Assembly (NCBI GenBank): GCA_019120075.1
Contig: DWVT01000201.1
Coordinates: 1 to 55,636, forward strand
Origin: Candidatus Mediterraneibacter excrementigallinarum
Lineage (GTDB): Bacteria; Bacillota; Clostridia; Lachnospirales; Lachnospiraceae
Reading direction: 5' to 3'
DNA: 55,636 nt
The translations under genes were made by a program, and so were the position numbers. Below, piece by piece: positions 1 through 7,385 of the stretch (position 1 is its first letter; every line of letters begins with the position of its first letter). Under the pieces are notes generated by a model. It did not search any database and was not told the origin of the DNA. It was given only the letters and a program-made list of their open reading frames with translations.

Positions 1-162
1 AAAATCGAAAATAGCGGGGCTTGGGAAAGTGCGTCCATTTTTAGGAAAAACCAGCAAAAATCTATTGATTTTTATTCATTTTTCTCTTGACATATCACCG
101 CTGGACTTTTCTTTACTCTATCCTGCAAAGATTTTCCTCTGGACCTTCCCCGTTTATATGAA

Positions 163-207
163 CAGAGAAAAGCCGTCTCTTACCTGACAGTATAGACGAC
201 TTCTCTT
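163..207 (-). terminator. possible intrinsic terminator after the GH3 gene
   Basis: An imperfect inverted repeat (AGAGAAAAGCCGTCT against AGACGACTTCTCT, with bulges) lies just beyond the GH3 stop codon. On the minus strand the outer arm carries a short T tract. The pairing is imperfect, so this is a tentative call. The rest of bases 1-218 shows no gene that I can recognise. Confidence 0.35.
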
Positions 208-218
208 TACCAGACAAC

Positions 219-2495
219 TCAGCTGTTCATTTTTTCCAGAAATGCTTCCAGCTGTTCTTCTTTCAGCGCCCCATATGTGACCATGGAGGCCAGGGGCATT
301 CCCATCATTGTATTTTTTATGGTATTCTCGATGATCTCAGGGCAGTCTTCTATATCCGGCTGTTCTTCTATCTCCAGTTCGGTCAGATGCATATATTTTG
401 CCAGGATCTTCATGACAAACTGCCTGCCCTTCTCTTCCCGTATCAGCTGCCCTACTGTCATAGAAGCGCAGTAGTGGACCGGAAGGTTCTTCGTCCCTTC
501 CACATGAACCGTCTTCTCCAGCCTCAGGTCCCTGCTGGATGCGCCGATCTGGATCCTGTAATCTCCGGAAGGCACATACCAGTCGGAAATTTCCGTGCTG
601 TAGTACGCGAATGCTCTCCCGTCCAGAACAAAGGAAACCTTTCTGCTCTCTCCCGGCATCAGACTGATCTTTTCAAATCCTTTCAGTTCCCTGACCGGTC
701 TGGGACAGGTTCCCTCTCCCGGCTCCACATAGAGCTGCAGCGCCTCTTTTCCCGGAAGAGTCCCTGTATTTTTTACTCTGCAGGTCACCCGGAGCGTTTC
801 CGTATCCTTTATGTTCTCTTTTTCAAGTCTGAGATCGTCATAGTCAAACTCTGTATAGGAAAGTCCGAACCCAAAGGGATATGCCACATCCAGAGCCTTT
901 TTGTCATAATACCGGTATCCTGTAAACACGCCTTCCCGGTATTCCACCGTCCCGTTTTCTCCCGGGAAATTCAGATAGGATGGATTGTGTTCCAGTTTCA
1001 GCGGGAAGGTCTCCGCAAGCTTTCCGGACGGATTTACCCTGCCGTAAAGGATCGCCTCTTCCGCCTCTCCCGCCCCTTCTCCACAGAGGTAAGCCAGAAG
1101 GATTCCCTTCACCCGGTCTCTCCATGGAAGGAGTACCGGCGCCCCCGCATGCAGGACGACCACGGTATTCGGCTGGACTTCTGCCACTGCCCCGATGAGC
1201 CTGTTCTGCACCTCCGGCATTTCCAGTGAAGTCCTGTCCTTCCCTTCGCTCTCGTATGCGTCCGGAAGTCCTGCAAAGATCACCGCCGCCTCTGCCTCCC
1301 GGGCAACCTGTACTGCCTCTTCGATCAGCGCCGTCACCTGCTTCTGATCTTCTTCATTCTCCGTGTCATAGCCCCTTGTGAATACCACGTTTGCCCCTTT
1401 CTCCAGAGCAGTGTCCAGAGTTCCTGTCACCTTCCAGGGATTCACATGGCTGCTGCCCCCGCCCTGATATCTGGGCTTTACGGCAAACTCTCCGATAAAT
1501 GCTGTCTTGACGTCCTTCTTCAGCGGAAGGATCTGATCCCGGTTTTCAAGGAGGACCATACACTCCCCGGCTATCTCCACAGCCTTCCTGTGAGCGTCCT
1601 CATGGTTCCAGGCAGTCTCTTTTTCCTGTTCAACGCAGTCAGAAACAAACCGGAGGATGCGCTCCACAGTGCGGTCCAGCACCGTTTCATCCAGACGTCC
1701 CTCTCTCACCGCATCCACGATCTTCTGATCCTGGGCTCCGGGGCCTCCGGGCATTTCCAGATCCAGACCGGCTTCCATGCCTTTTACTCTTCCCTTCACG
1801 GCTCCCCAGTCCGTTACGACCATTCCCTGAAATCCCCATTCTTCTCTGAGGATATCAGTCAGCAGCTTTTTATTTTCCGCGCAGAACGTGCCGTTCAGAG
1901 AGTTGTACGCACACATGACGGCGCGTACCCCTGATTCTTTCACGACCTTTTCAAATGCCGGAAGATAGATTTCCCTCAGTGTCCGCTCATCCACACGGGA
2001 ATCCCCGCTCATCCGGTCTGTCTCCTGGTTGTTGCAGGCAAAATGTTTCACACAGGCGGCGACTCCTTCCTTCTGAAGGCTCTTCACATAAGATGCCGCC
2101 AGTTCACCCGCCAGATACGGATCCTCACTGAAATATTCAAAGTTCCGGCCGCACAGAGGGCTTCTTTTCATGTTTACTCCCGGTCCCAGGAGCATCCCCA
2201 CATGTTCCGCCTGACATTCTTTTCCCAGGCAGGTCCCCAGTTCTTCCATCACGTTTCGGTCAAAGGACGCCGCCAGGGCAGAGGCGCTGGGAAAGCAGAC
2301 CGCCTGCACACTCTCATTGAGTCCCAGATGGTCCTCTGCTCCCACCTGTTTGCGGAGTCCGTGAGGTCCGTCGCACATCATGATCTTCGGGATTCCCAGA
2401 CGTTCCAGCCCCTTTGTATGCCAGTAATAATATCCGGAGCAGAACGCCGCTTTTTCTTCCAGAGTCAGCTGTCTGACTGTGTTTTCTACATCCAT
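219..2495 (-). CDS. GH3 family beta-glycosidase (beta-glucosidase type)
   Basis: A 758-residue glycoside hydrolase of family 3, expected to release beta-linked glucose or related sugars from oligosaccharides by a retaining mechanism. There is no signal peptide, so it should be cytoplasmic. The N-terminal barrel is recognisable from CDGPHGLR (about residues 41-48), the KHFACNNQETDR block (150-161) and the nucleophile motif VVTDWGA with Asp229. The (alpha/beta)6 domain follows, and the last ~150 residues look like the fibronectin-III-like domain common in bacterial GH3 enzymes. The length is normal for the three-domain type. The start follows a GGAGGGCGG-type ribosome site. A sugar symporter gene lies 39 bases upstream on the same strand, so the pair probably imports and cleaves a beta-glycoside. 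The exact sugar cannot be read from sequence. Confidence 0.93.
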   Translation of the reverse strand: MDVENTVRQLTLEEKAAFCSGYYYWHTKGLERLGIPKIMMCDGPHGLRKQVGAEDHLGLNESVQAVCFPSASALAASFDRNVMEELGTCLGKECQAEHVGMLLGPGVNMKRSPLCGRNFEYFSEDPYLAGELAASYVKSLQKEGVAACVKHFACNNQETDRMSGDSRVDERTLREIYLPAFEKVVKESGVRAVMCAYNSLNGTFCAENKKLLTDILREEWGFQGMVVTDWGAVKGRVKGMEAGLDLEMPGGPGAQDQKIVDAVREGRLDETVLDRTVERILRFVSDCVEQEKETAWNHEDAHRKAVEIAGECMVLLENRDQILPLKKDVKTAFIGEFAVKPRYQGGGSSHVNPWKVTGTLDTALEKGANVVFTRGYDTENEEDQKQVTALIEEAVQVAREAEAAVIFAGLPDAYESEGKDRTSLEMPEVQNRLIGAVAEVQPNTVVVLHAGAPVLLPWRDRVKGILLAYLCGEGAGEAEEAILYGRVNPSGKLAETFPLKLEHNPSYLNFPGENGTVEYREGVFTGYRYYDKKALDVAYPFGFGLSYTEFDYDDLRLEKENIKDTETLRVTCRVKNTGTLPGKEALQLYVEPGEGTCPRPVRELKGFEKISLMPGESRKVSFVLDGRAFAYYSTEISDWYVPSGDYRIQIGASSRDLRLEKTVHVEGTKNLPVHYCASMTVGQLIREEKGRQFVMKILAKYMHLTELEIEEQPDIEDCPEIIENTIKNTMMGMPLASMVTYGALKEEQLEAFLEKMNS

Positions 2496-2534
2496 TTTCC
2501 GCCCTCCGTCTTTTTTCGGCTCAAAGTCATCGAT

Positions 2535-3812
2535 TTACTGCGCGCTCTCCTCCTGCTTTGCCTGCGCTACGACAAGAGCACGATTCTTTTCATTTTCCTC
2601 TTTGATCTGAGGCATCTGCTTATCCAGTTTGAAATATCCCGTCAGGGACACTGCGACCAGTATGTACAGTACCATCGGAACCACACTGAACAGAAGACGG
2701 ATACCGAGAAGCGTTCCGTCTGACTGAACGGAAAGGTTTCCGTCGTATCCCACTGCGGCAAGCATGACTCCAAGTCCGGCGCTTCCGAGAGCCGCGCCGA
2801 CTTTCTTCGCAAGGCTGACAATACTGGACATAGTCCCTTCCATTCTGTGCAGTCCTTTCCACTCGTTGTAGTCCGCACATTCAAGGATTGCAAGAGAGAT
2901 CAGCATACTTCCAGGGATCGTACCTGCCCCGGTCAGTACTGCCGCCACCGCCAGGAGCGGAACATTTGCCACCGCCACAAAGTTAAGGGCATATCCGATC
3001 CCTGAGATTATAAATCCAATGAACATCAGTTTCACAACCGAGATCTTCTTCAGAAGGGGCGGGAATACAAATGCCAGCGGGATCGCGATGATCTGTACAG
3101 CGCTTGAGACGCTCATAAGTCCTACATTACCTACGATCCATGTGTAATAATACACCTGTGTTCCCATGTTGGTCACAAAGTTAAAGAGCAGTCCCATAAA
3201 TGCCAGGATAAGAATGTATTTGTCCCCTTTGATGACTGCGACAGCATCCGATATTTTCAGGGATTCATCTGTCTTCTCCGCATCCACATCATACTTTTCT
3301 TTTACGAAGATAAATCTCAGGATACCAATGGCTCCCATGGCGATCGCAAAGCATCCCACCAGAAGGCTCCAGCCTTTTGCAGATGTTGCATATGTTGCCA
3401 TCAGGATCGGGAACGCAATGTTGAAGGCCACAGACGCCAGCATAGTGATCACACTGCTGTATGAAGTCAGTTTGACGATCTGATTTCCCTTAAATGCACG
3501 GACAAGATACACATTCTGGTTCGCGTTGAGGAATGTATATGCCACCGCGTTGACAAGGGAATACATGATAAAGATCCACACACACTTCAGGACTTCGCTC
3601 AGCCCTGTCGGGCAGGAGAACATCAGCCAGGTACAGATCCACATGAGGAAGATGAACAGTTCGTATGGACGCGCTTTTCCCCATTTCGTCTTCGTCCTGT
3701 CCACAATAAATCCTGCAAATGCGTCTGTCACTCCGTCCAGAAGTTTGCTCGCCACCATGATAATACTGATCAGGGCCGGATTGATCCCCAGCGTATCCGT
3801 ACAGTATGCCAT
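2535..3812 (-). CDS. GPH-family sugar:cation symporter (MFS), N-terminally short
   Basis: A membrane transporter of the glycoside-pentoside-hexuronide family (MelB/XynP-like), expected to bring a glycoside in with a cation for the adjacent GH3 enzyme. The family signature is clear: a short stretch ending the usual first helix (YCTDTLGI), then LLDGVTDAFAGFIVDRTKTKWGKARPY with the conserved Asp residues of helix 2 and the helix 2-3 loop. The chosen ATG at 3812 has GGAG nine bases upstream and gives 425 residues. The frame stays open upstream to a TTG at 3896, but those 28 residues are polar and do not supply a membrane helix. Family members normally have about 25-35 more N-terminal residues forming helix 1 before the TD-LGI motif. 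The gene therefore seems to have lost helix 1 and may be non-functional, or the N-terminus was rearranged. Confidence 0.8.
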   Translation of the reverse strand: MAYCTDTLGINPALISIIMVASKLLDGVTDAFAGFIVDRTKTKWGKARPYELFIFLMWICTWLMFSCPTGLSEVLKCVWIFIMYSLVNAVAYTFLNANQNVYLVRAFKGNQIVKLTSYSSVITMLASVAFNIAFPILMATYATSAKGWSLLVGCFAIAMGAIGILRFIFVKEKYDVDAEKTDESLKISDAVAVIKGDKYILILAFMGLLFNFVTNMGTQVYYYTWIVGNVGLMSVSSAVQIIAIPLAFVFPPLLKKISVVKLMFIGFIISGIGYALNFVAVANVPLLAVAAVLTGAGTIPGSMLISLAILECADYNEWKGLHRMEGTMSSIVSLAKKVGAALGSAGLGVMLAAVGYDGNLSVQSDGTLLGIRLLFSVVPMVLYILVAVSLTGYFKLDKQMPQIKEENEKNRALVVAQAKQEESAQ

Positions 3813-3990
3813 CACTTTAATCTCCTTTTCTCCATTTTCGGATAATTTCCTTTTCAAGACATCATAAGGCACAGTCCGGTGCGCGCTCCGCGGCAACGCC
3901 TCTGTTGTGATTCAGATTATAGATGATAAAGCGAGATTTTCAGAGAGACAAATTCGTCTCGTGGTATCAATTTTAGTCTTTTTTATCAAA

Positions 3991-4021
3991 GTAAAAGAGG
4001 ATGGAACAAATCCATCCTCTT
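3991..4021 (-). terminator. intrinsic terminator of the ech operon
   Basis: A perfect 11-bp stem (3995-4005 with 4011-4021, 5-base loop) lies just after the echF stop. On the minus strand it is followed by TTTT. It separates the ech operon from the upstream region of the symporter gene. Confidence 0.85.
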
Positions 4022-4043
4022 ATCTCTTTCTTCTCATCTTTTT

Positions 4044-4607
4044 CTATCCTTTTTCCATATGGATCGCTTTCTTGGGACATGTCAGCGCGCAGACCGCGCA
4101 GCCGATGCACTTCTCTCTGTCCACCTTCCAGATCAGTTCCTTCCGGTTCACCTCAAGGGCGCCCTGAGGACATTTCTTTGCACAGAGTGAGCAGTACATA
4201 CATTTCGTCACATCCATGACCGGCTTTTCTTCTCCGCGTTTTCCTTCCTTCTCCTCATCATGGGGCTTTGTGTATGTATCGCTTTTCTTGGTCACATCCG
4301 GCTCGGTATATCCCTTCGCCATAAAGAGACATTTCTTCGGGCATCCGCGCACGCAGGCTCCGCACTGGACACAGTCAAACCGGTTTATGGTCCATGTCCC
4401 TGCCTTCCGGTCCACCTGGATCGCCTGAGACGGACAGGACCTCGCGCACAGTCCGCATGTGATACAGTCTTCAATTTTTATCTCCACATGCCCCCGCATC
4501 CGTTCCGGATATTCGACAGGCTCATAGGGATATCCGACTGTGGCCGGCTTCCGGAAAAGGTTGCCTATGATCCTGCGGGTAAATGTAAAAAATCTCGTTC
4601 TTTCCAT
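4044..4607 (-). CDS. echF: Ech hydrogenase ferredoxin-type subunit with four [4Fe-4S] motifs
   Basis: A 187-residue polyferredoxin homologous to EchF/NuoI, the electron-transfer subunit that passes electrons between soluble ferredoxin and the NiFe core. Four complete CxxCxxCxxxCP motifs are present: Cys48/51/54/58, 79/82/85/89, 136/139/142/146 and 167/170/173/177. The first pair corresponds to the usual EchF domain. A lysine/glutamate-rich linker (about residues 100-130) joins it to a second two-cluster ferredoxin-like domain. The canonical subunit has only two clusters, so this protein looks like EchF fused to an extra ferredoxin module. It is the last gene of the echABCDEF operon, with GGAGGAG seven bases before the ATG, and is followed by a strong terminator. 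Confidence 0.9.
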   Translation of the reverse strand: MERTRFFTFTRRIIGNLFRKPATVGYPYEPVEYPERMRGHVEIKIEDCITCGLCARSCPSQAIQVDRKAGTWTINRFDCVQCGACVRGCPKKCLFMAKGYTEPDVTKKSDTYTKPHDEEKEGKRGEEKPVMDVTKCMYCSLCAKKCPQGALEVNRKELIWKVDREKCIGCAVCALTCPKKAIHMEKG

Positions 4608-4626
4608 GCTATCACTCCTCCGCTGC

Positions 4627-5706
4627 CTATCGTTCCGTACAGCTCACGCACGGGTCTATGGTAAGGATCAGGATCGGCACATCCGCCAGCTGGCATCCCT
4701 TGAGCATCTCAACCATAGGCGGGATATTGCTTGTAGTCGGAGTACGGAGCCTGAATCGGTCGAGATACTTCGTCCCGTTTGCCTTTACATAGTAGATCGC
4801 TTCCCCTCTGGGCTGCTCGATCCGGACGAAATACTCTCCTGCAGGATTTCCTTTTACCGGAACGCTGACAGGTCCGTCCGGGATCTTGCCGATCGCCTCA
4901 CGGATCAGCTCAAAGGACTGAAGCAGCTCTTTGAGGCGAACCTCACATCTCGCATAGGAATCGCAGTCTGTCGATATGATCGGTTCCACAGACAGATCCT
5001 TATACGCTCCGTATCCCAGCATCCTTACATCATAAGGCTCTCCGCTGGCTCTCAGCATCGGTCCTACGGCTCCAAGAGAAATCGCATCTTCCCTGCTCAG
5101 CACGCCCGCTCCTTTCAGACGGCTCTGAACCGTATAATCCTGAAGAAACGTACTGATGATCGGCTTCAGCTGGCTCTCAATGTCTTTGATGGCACGGAGG
5201 ATATCGTTCAGCATAGTGCTGTCCATATCCCTCTGCACGCCTCCCACCAGATTGACAGAATGGATGATCCTTCCTCCTGTCGTCTCGTCAAACATGTCCA
5301 GGATCTTCTCTCTGAGGCGCCAGCTCTCCATGAACAGGCTCTCAAATCCCATGGCATCCGCAAGCAGTCCGAGCCAGAGGAGATGGCTGTGGATACGGCT
5401 CATCTCTACCCAGATCGTCCTCAGATAATTGGCACGTTCCGGCACCTGAATATTCATGATCTCCTCCACTGCCATACAGTAGCCCAGACCATGTCCGCAG
5501 CTGCAGATCCCGCAGATCCTTTCCGCGACATACGGATACTGTTTAAAATCTCTTTTCTCAACCAGTTTTTCAAGTCCTCTGTGGATGTAACCGATACTGG
5601 GGATCGCACCCACCACAGTCTCATCCTCCAGCACAAGATCCAGGTGGACCGGCTCCGGCAGGACAGGATGCTGAGGACCGAACGGTACAATACTTCTTTT
5701 AGCCAT
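4627..5706 (-). CDS. echE: Ech [NiFe]-hydrogenase large (catalytic) subunit
   Basis: A 359-residue group 4 [NiFe]-hydrogenase large subunit related to NuoD, carrying the active site that makes or oxidises H2. Both nickel-binding motifs are intact: RICGIC with Cys65/Cys68 and His72 near the N-terminus, and DPCVSCTER with Cys353/Cys356 at the end. The protein stops three residues after the last cysteine, so it has no C-terminal extension for a maturation protease to remove. This resembles CooH-type large subunits. The ATG has AAGGAG nine bases upstream. It lies 6 bases after echD and 19 bases before echF in the operon. The maturation genes are the divergent hyp operon. Confidence 0.95.
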   Translation of the reverse strand: MAKRSIVPFGPQHPVLPEPVHLDLVLEDETVVGAIPSIGYIHRGLEKLVEKRDFKQYPYVAERICGICSCGHGLGYCMAVEEIMNIQVPERANYLRTIWVEMSRIHSHLLWLGLLADAMGFESLFMESWRLREKILDMFDETTGGRIIHSVNLVGGVQRDMDSTMLNDILRAIKDIESQLKPIISTFLQDYTVQSRLKGAGVLSREDAISLGAVGPMLRASGEPYDVRMLGYGAYKDLSVEPIISTDCDSYARCEVRLKELLQSFELIREAIGKIPDGPVSVPVKGNPAGEYFVRIEQPRGEAIYYVKANGTKYLDRFRLRTPTTSNIPPMVEMLKGCQLADVPILILTIDPCVSCTER

Positions 5707-5712
5707 TGCTTT

Positions 5713-6060
5713 CTACTCCTTTTTCTTAAATGGTGTTTCCTCATCGATCCGGTACAGCTTATCGTGATAATCCGGCTCAATGTGCCCGATCTTTACTCCG
5801 AAAAGCTCCTCCGCCTCATTCTCCTGAAGGAACGCGCACGGATAGATATGCGTGATACTCGCGATCTCCTCATTTTCTTCCACTTCCAGCCTGAGAGTGA
5901 CCATATCATATCCCTTGCAGAAAGAATAACTCATCTCATATCCATCGTCCACGGTAACGGCGCAGATCTGGACCAGTCTCCAGTCTTCTGCTTTCATTGC
6001 CACCACTGCCGGGAAGAATCCCGCCAGAGAGATCTTCCTTATCTCATTTTTCCCATCCAT
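5713..6060 (-). CDS. echD: Ech hydrogenase NuoC-like subunit
   Basis: A 115-residue homologue of the NuoC/30-kDa subunit of complex I, which in Ech hydrogenases (EchD) helps hold the hydrophilic arm together and has no cofactor. The C-terminal part matches the family: an acidic ITHIYPCAFLQENEAEELFGV segment followed by Asp/His residues. The start at 6060 is preferred because GGGAGG lies eight bases upstream; a GTG three codons earlier has no room for a ribosome site. It sits between echC and echE with gaps of 5 and 6 bases. Confidence 0.85.
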   Translation of the reverse strand: MDGKNEIRKISLAGFFPAVVAMKAEDWRLVQICAVTVDDGYEMSYSFCKGYDMVTLRLEVEENEEIASITHIYPCAFLQENEAEELFGVKIGHIEPDYHDKLYRIDEETPFKKKE

Positions 6061-6065
6061 CTCTG

Positions 6066-6503
6066 TCACCTCCCGTCTTTCTTCATCGCCGCCTGTTTCT
6101 CATCCAGCACTTTCAGTGCTTTGACCACACCGTCGATGATCGACTCCGGGCGCGCCGCGCAGCCCGGCACATAGACGTCCACCGGGATCACGGTATCGAT
6201 CCCGCCTTTTATGTTGTAACATTCCTTAAAAATGCCTCCCGTACAGGCGCAGATCCCGACTGCCACAACGACCTTGGGTTCCGGCATCTGGCTGTAGAGC
6301 TGTTTTACCACGCTCTCGGTCTGGCTGTTGACCCCGCCGGTGATCAGCAGGATATCCGCCTGAAAGGGGTCTCCCGTATTGATGATCCCGAACCTCTCGA
6401 TATCATACTTCGGAGTCAGGCAATCCAGCACTTCGATATCGCATCCGTTGCAGCTGCTCGCGTCATAGTGGAGCAGCCACGGTGATTTTGAAACTTTATT
6501 CAT
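6066..6503 (-). CDS. echC: Ech hydrogenase small subunit (NuoB-like)
   Basis: A 145-residue small subunit that binds the proximal [4Fe-4S] cluster next to the NiFe site. Candidate ligands are Cys18 and Cys21 in CNGCD, Cys85 in GICACTGG and Cys115 in VPGCAARPE, the pattern of the NuoB/EchC family. As usual for group 4 it lacks the extra clusters of other hydrogenase small subunits. The ATG at 6503 is preferred because GGAGGAAGG lies just upstream; an in-frame ATG six codons earlier has no ribosome site. It follows echB by 18 bases. Confidence 0.93.
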   Translation of the reverse strand: MNKVSKSPWLLHYDASSCNGCDIEVLDCLTPKYDIERFGIINTGDPFQADILLITGGVNSQTESVVKQLYSQMPEPKVVVAVGICACTGGIFKECYNIKGGIDTVIPVDVYVPGCAARPESIIDGVVKALKVLDEKQAAMKKDGR

Positions 6504-6521
6504 AACAGACCTTCCTCCCAT

Positions 6522-7385
6522 TTACTTGATCAACATCAGGATCAGTATGTTCACGCCTCCGGCTACCAGAGTCACGACCCAGCAGCTGTAGAGCAGCATC
6601 TTCCATTTCACGCGGGCGCTCACATTATCCCAGAGCGTCTCCATGAAGAAGATCACCGCACAGATCACAAACGCCACGATCCAGCTCCACCAGGTACTGT
6701 TCACAAAGAACAGGAAGAAGATTCCCAGAAGCAGTATCATCTCATAGTACTCCGCTATATTCATGATAGCCAGCGTAGTACCGGACATCTCTGTCGTGAT
6801 CCCCTTGACCATCTCCTGATGCGCATGATGGCTCGTAGACAGATCAAAGGGGGACTTTCTGAATTTGATCGCCGTTGTGAACATGAATCCGAACAGAAGC
6901 CCCGGCATCCAGATCACCGCACTGTACTCGCGGGTGATAAAATCCGACACCTGGAAGGAACCTGTGGTCAGATAGAATCCCACCGCCACAAGGAGCGTCA
7001 GAGGTTCATAAGCCATCATCTGAAGCATCTCTCTGCTGGCTCCCATGTTCGCATAAGGCGAAGAATCGCTGGAAGCCGCCATGATCAGAAACATGTCCGC
7101 CGTACTTAAGATAAACAGGACCATCAGAAGGTCCGCTCCGGCAAAGAGCATGGAACCTGCGATCATCAGGATCACCAGATAACTTAAATTCAGAAGGAGC
7201 TGCACGTTATTAACCGCGATCATTTCCTTCGAAAACAGTTTTCCCAGATCATAAAACGGCTGAAGGATACTGGGACCTTTTCTCCGCTGCATCCGGGCGC
7301 TGATGATCCTGTCGATTCCGTCCAGCAGCGCACCGACGAACGGAGCGAAGATCAGATATGCAAGAACAAAAATTACCGGTCTCAT
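6522..7385 (-). CDS. echB: Ech hydrogenase membrane subunit (NuoH-like)
   Basis: A 287-residue multi-pass membrane protein homologous to NuoH/EchB, the anchor that couples redox chemistry to ion translocation. It shows the conserved RRKGPSILQPFYDLGKL loop after the first helix and SPFDLSTSHHAHQE in the middle of the protein, the family's acidic/histidine loop facing the quinone-equivalent site. The ATG overlaps the echA stop in an ATGA junction and has GGAGG nine bases upstream, pointing to translational coupling. Confidence 0.93.
   Translation of the reverse strand: MRPVIFVLAYLIFAPFVGALLDGIDRIISARMQRRKGPSILQPFYDLGKLFSKEMIAVNNVQLLLNLSYLVILMIAGSMLFAGADLLMVLFILSTADMFLIMAASSDSSPYANMGASREMLQMMAYEPLTLLVAVGFYLTTGSFQVSDFITREYSAVIWMPGLLFGFMFTTAIKFRKSPFDLSTSHHAHQEMVKGITTEMSGTTLAIMNIAEYYEMILLLGIFFLFFVNSTWWSWIVAFVICAVIFFMETLWDNVSARVKWKMLLYSCWVVTLVAGGVNILILMLIK

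Noticed and set aside
387-1229. Long plus-strand open frame of 280 codons
   Set aside because: It lies entirely antisense to the GH3 gene, has no ribosome site, and encodes a sequence without family features.
4540-6174. 544-codon plus-strand open frame
   Set aside because: Antisense shadow of echE and echD; the minus strand encodes clear hydrogenase motifs in these bases.
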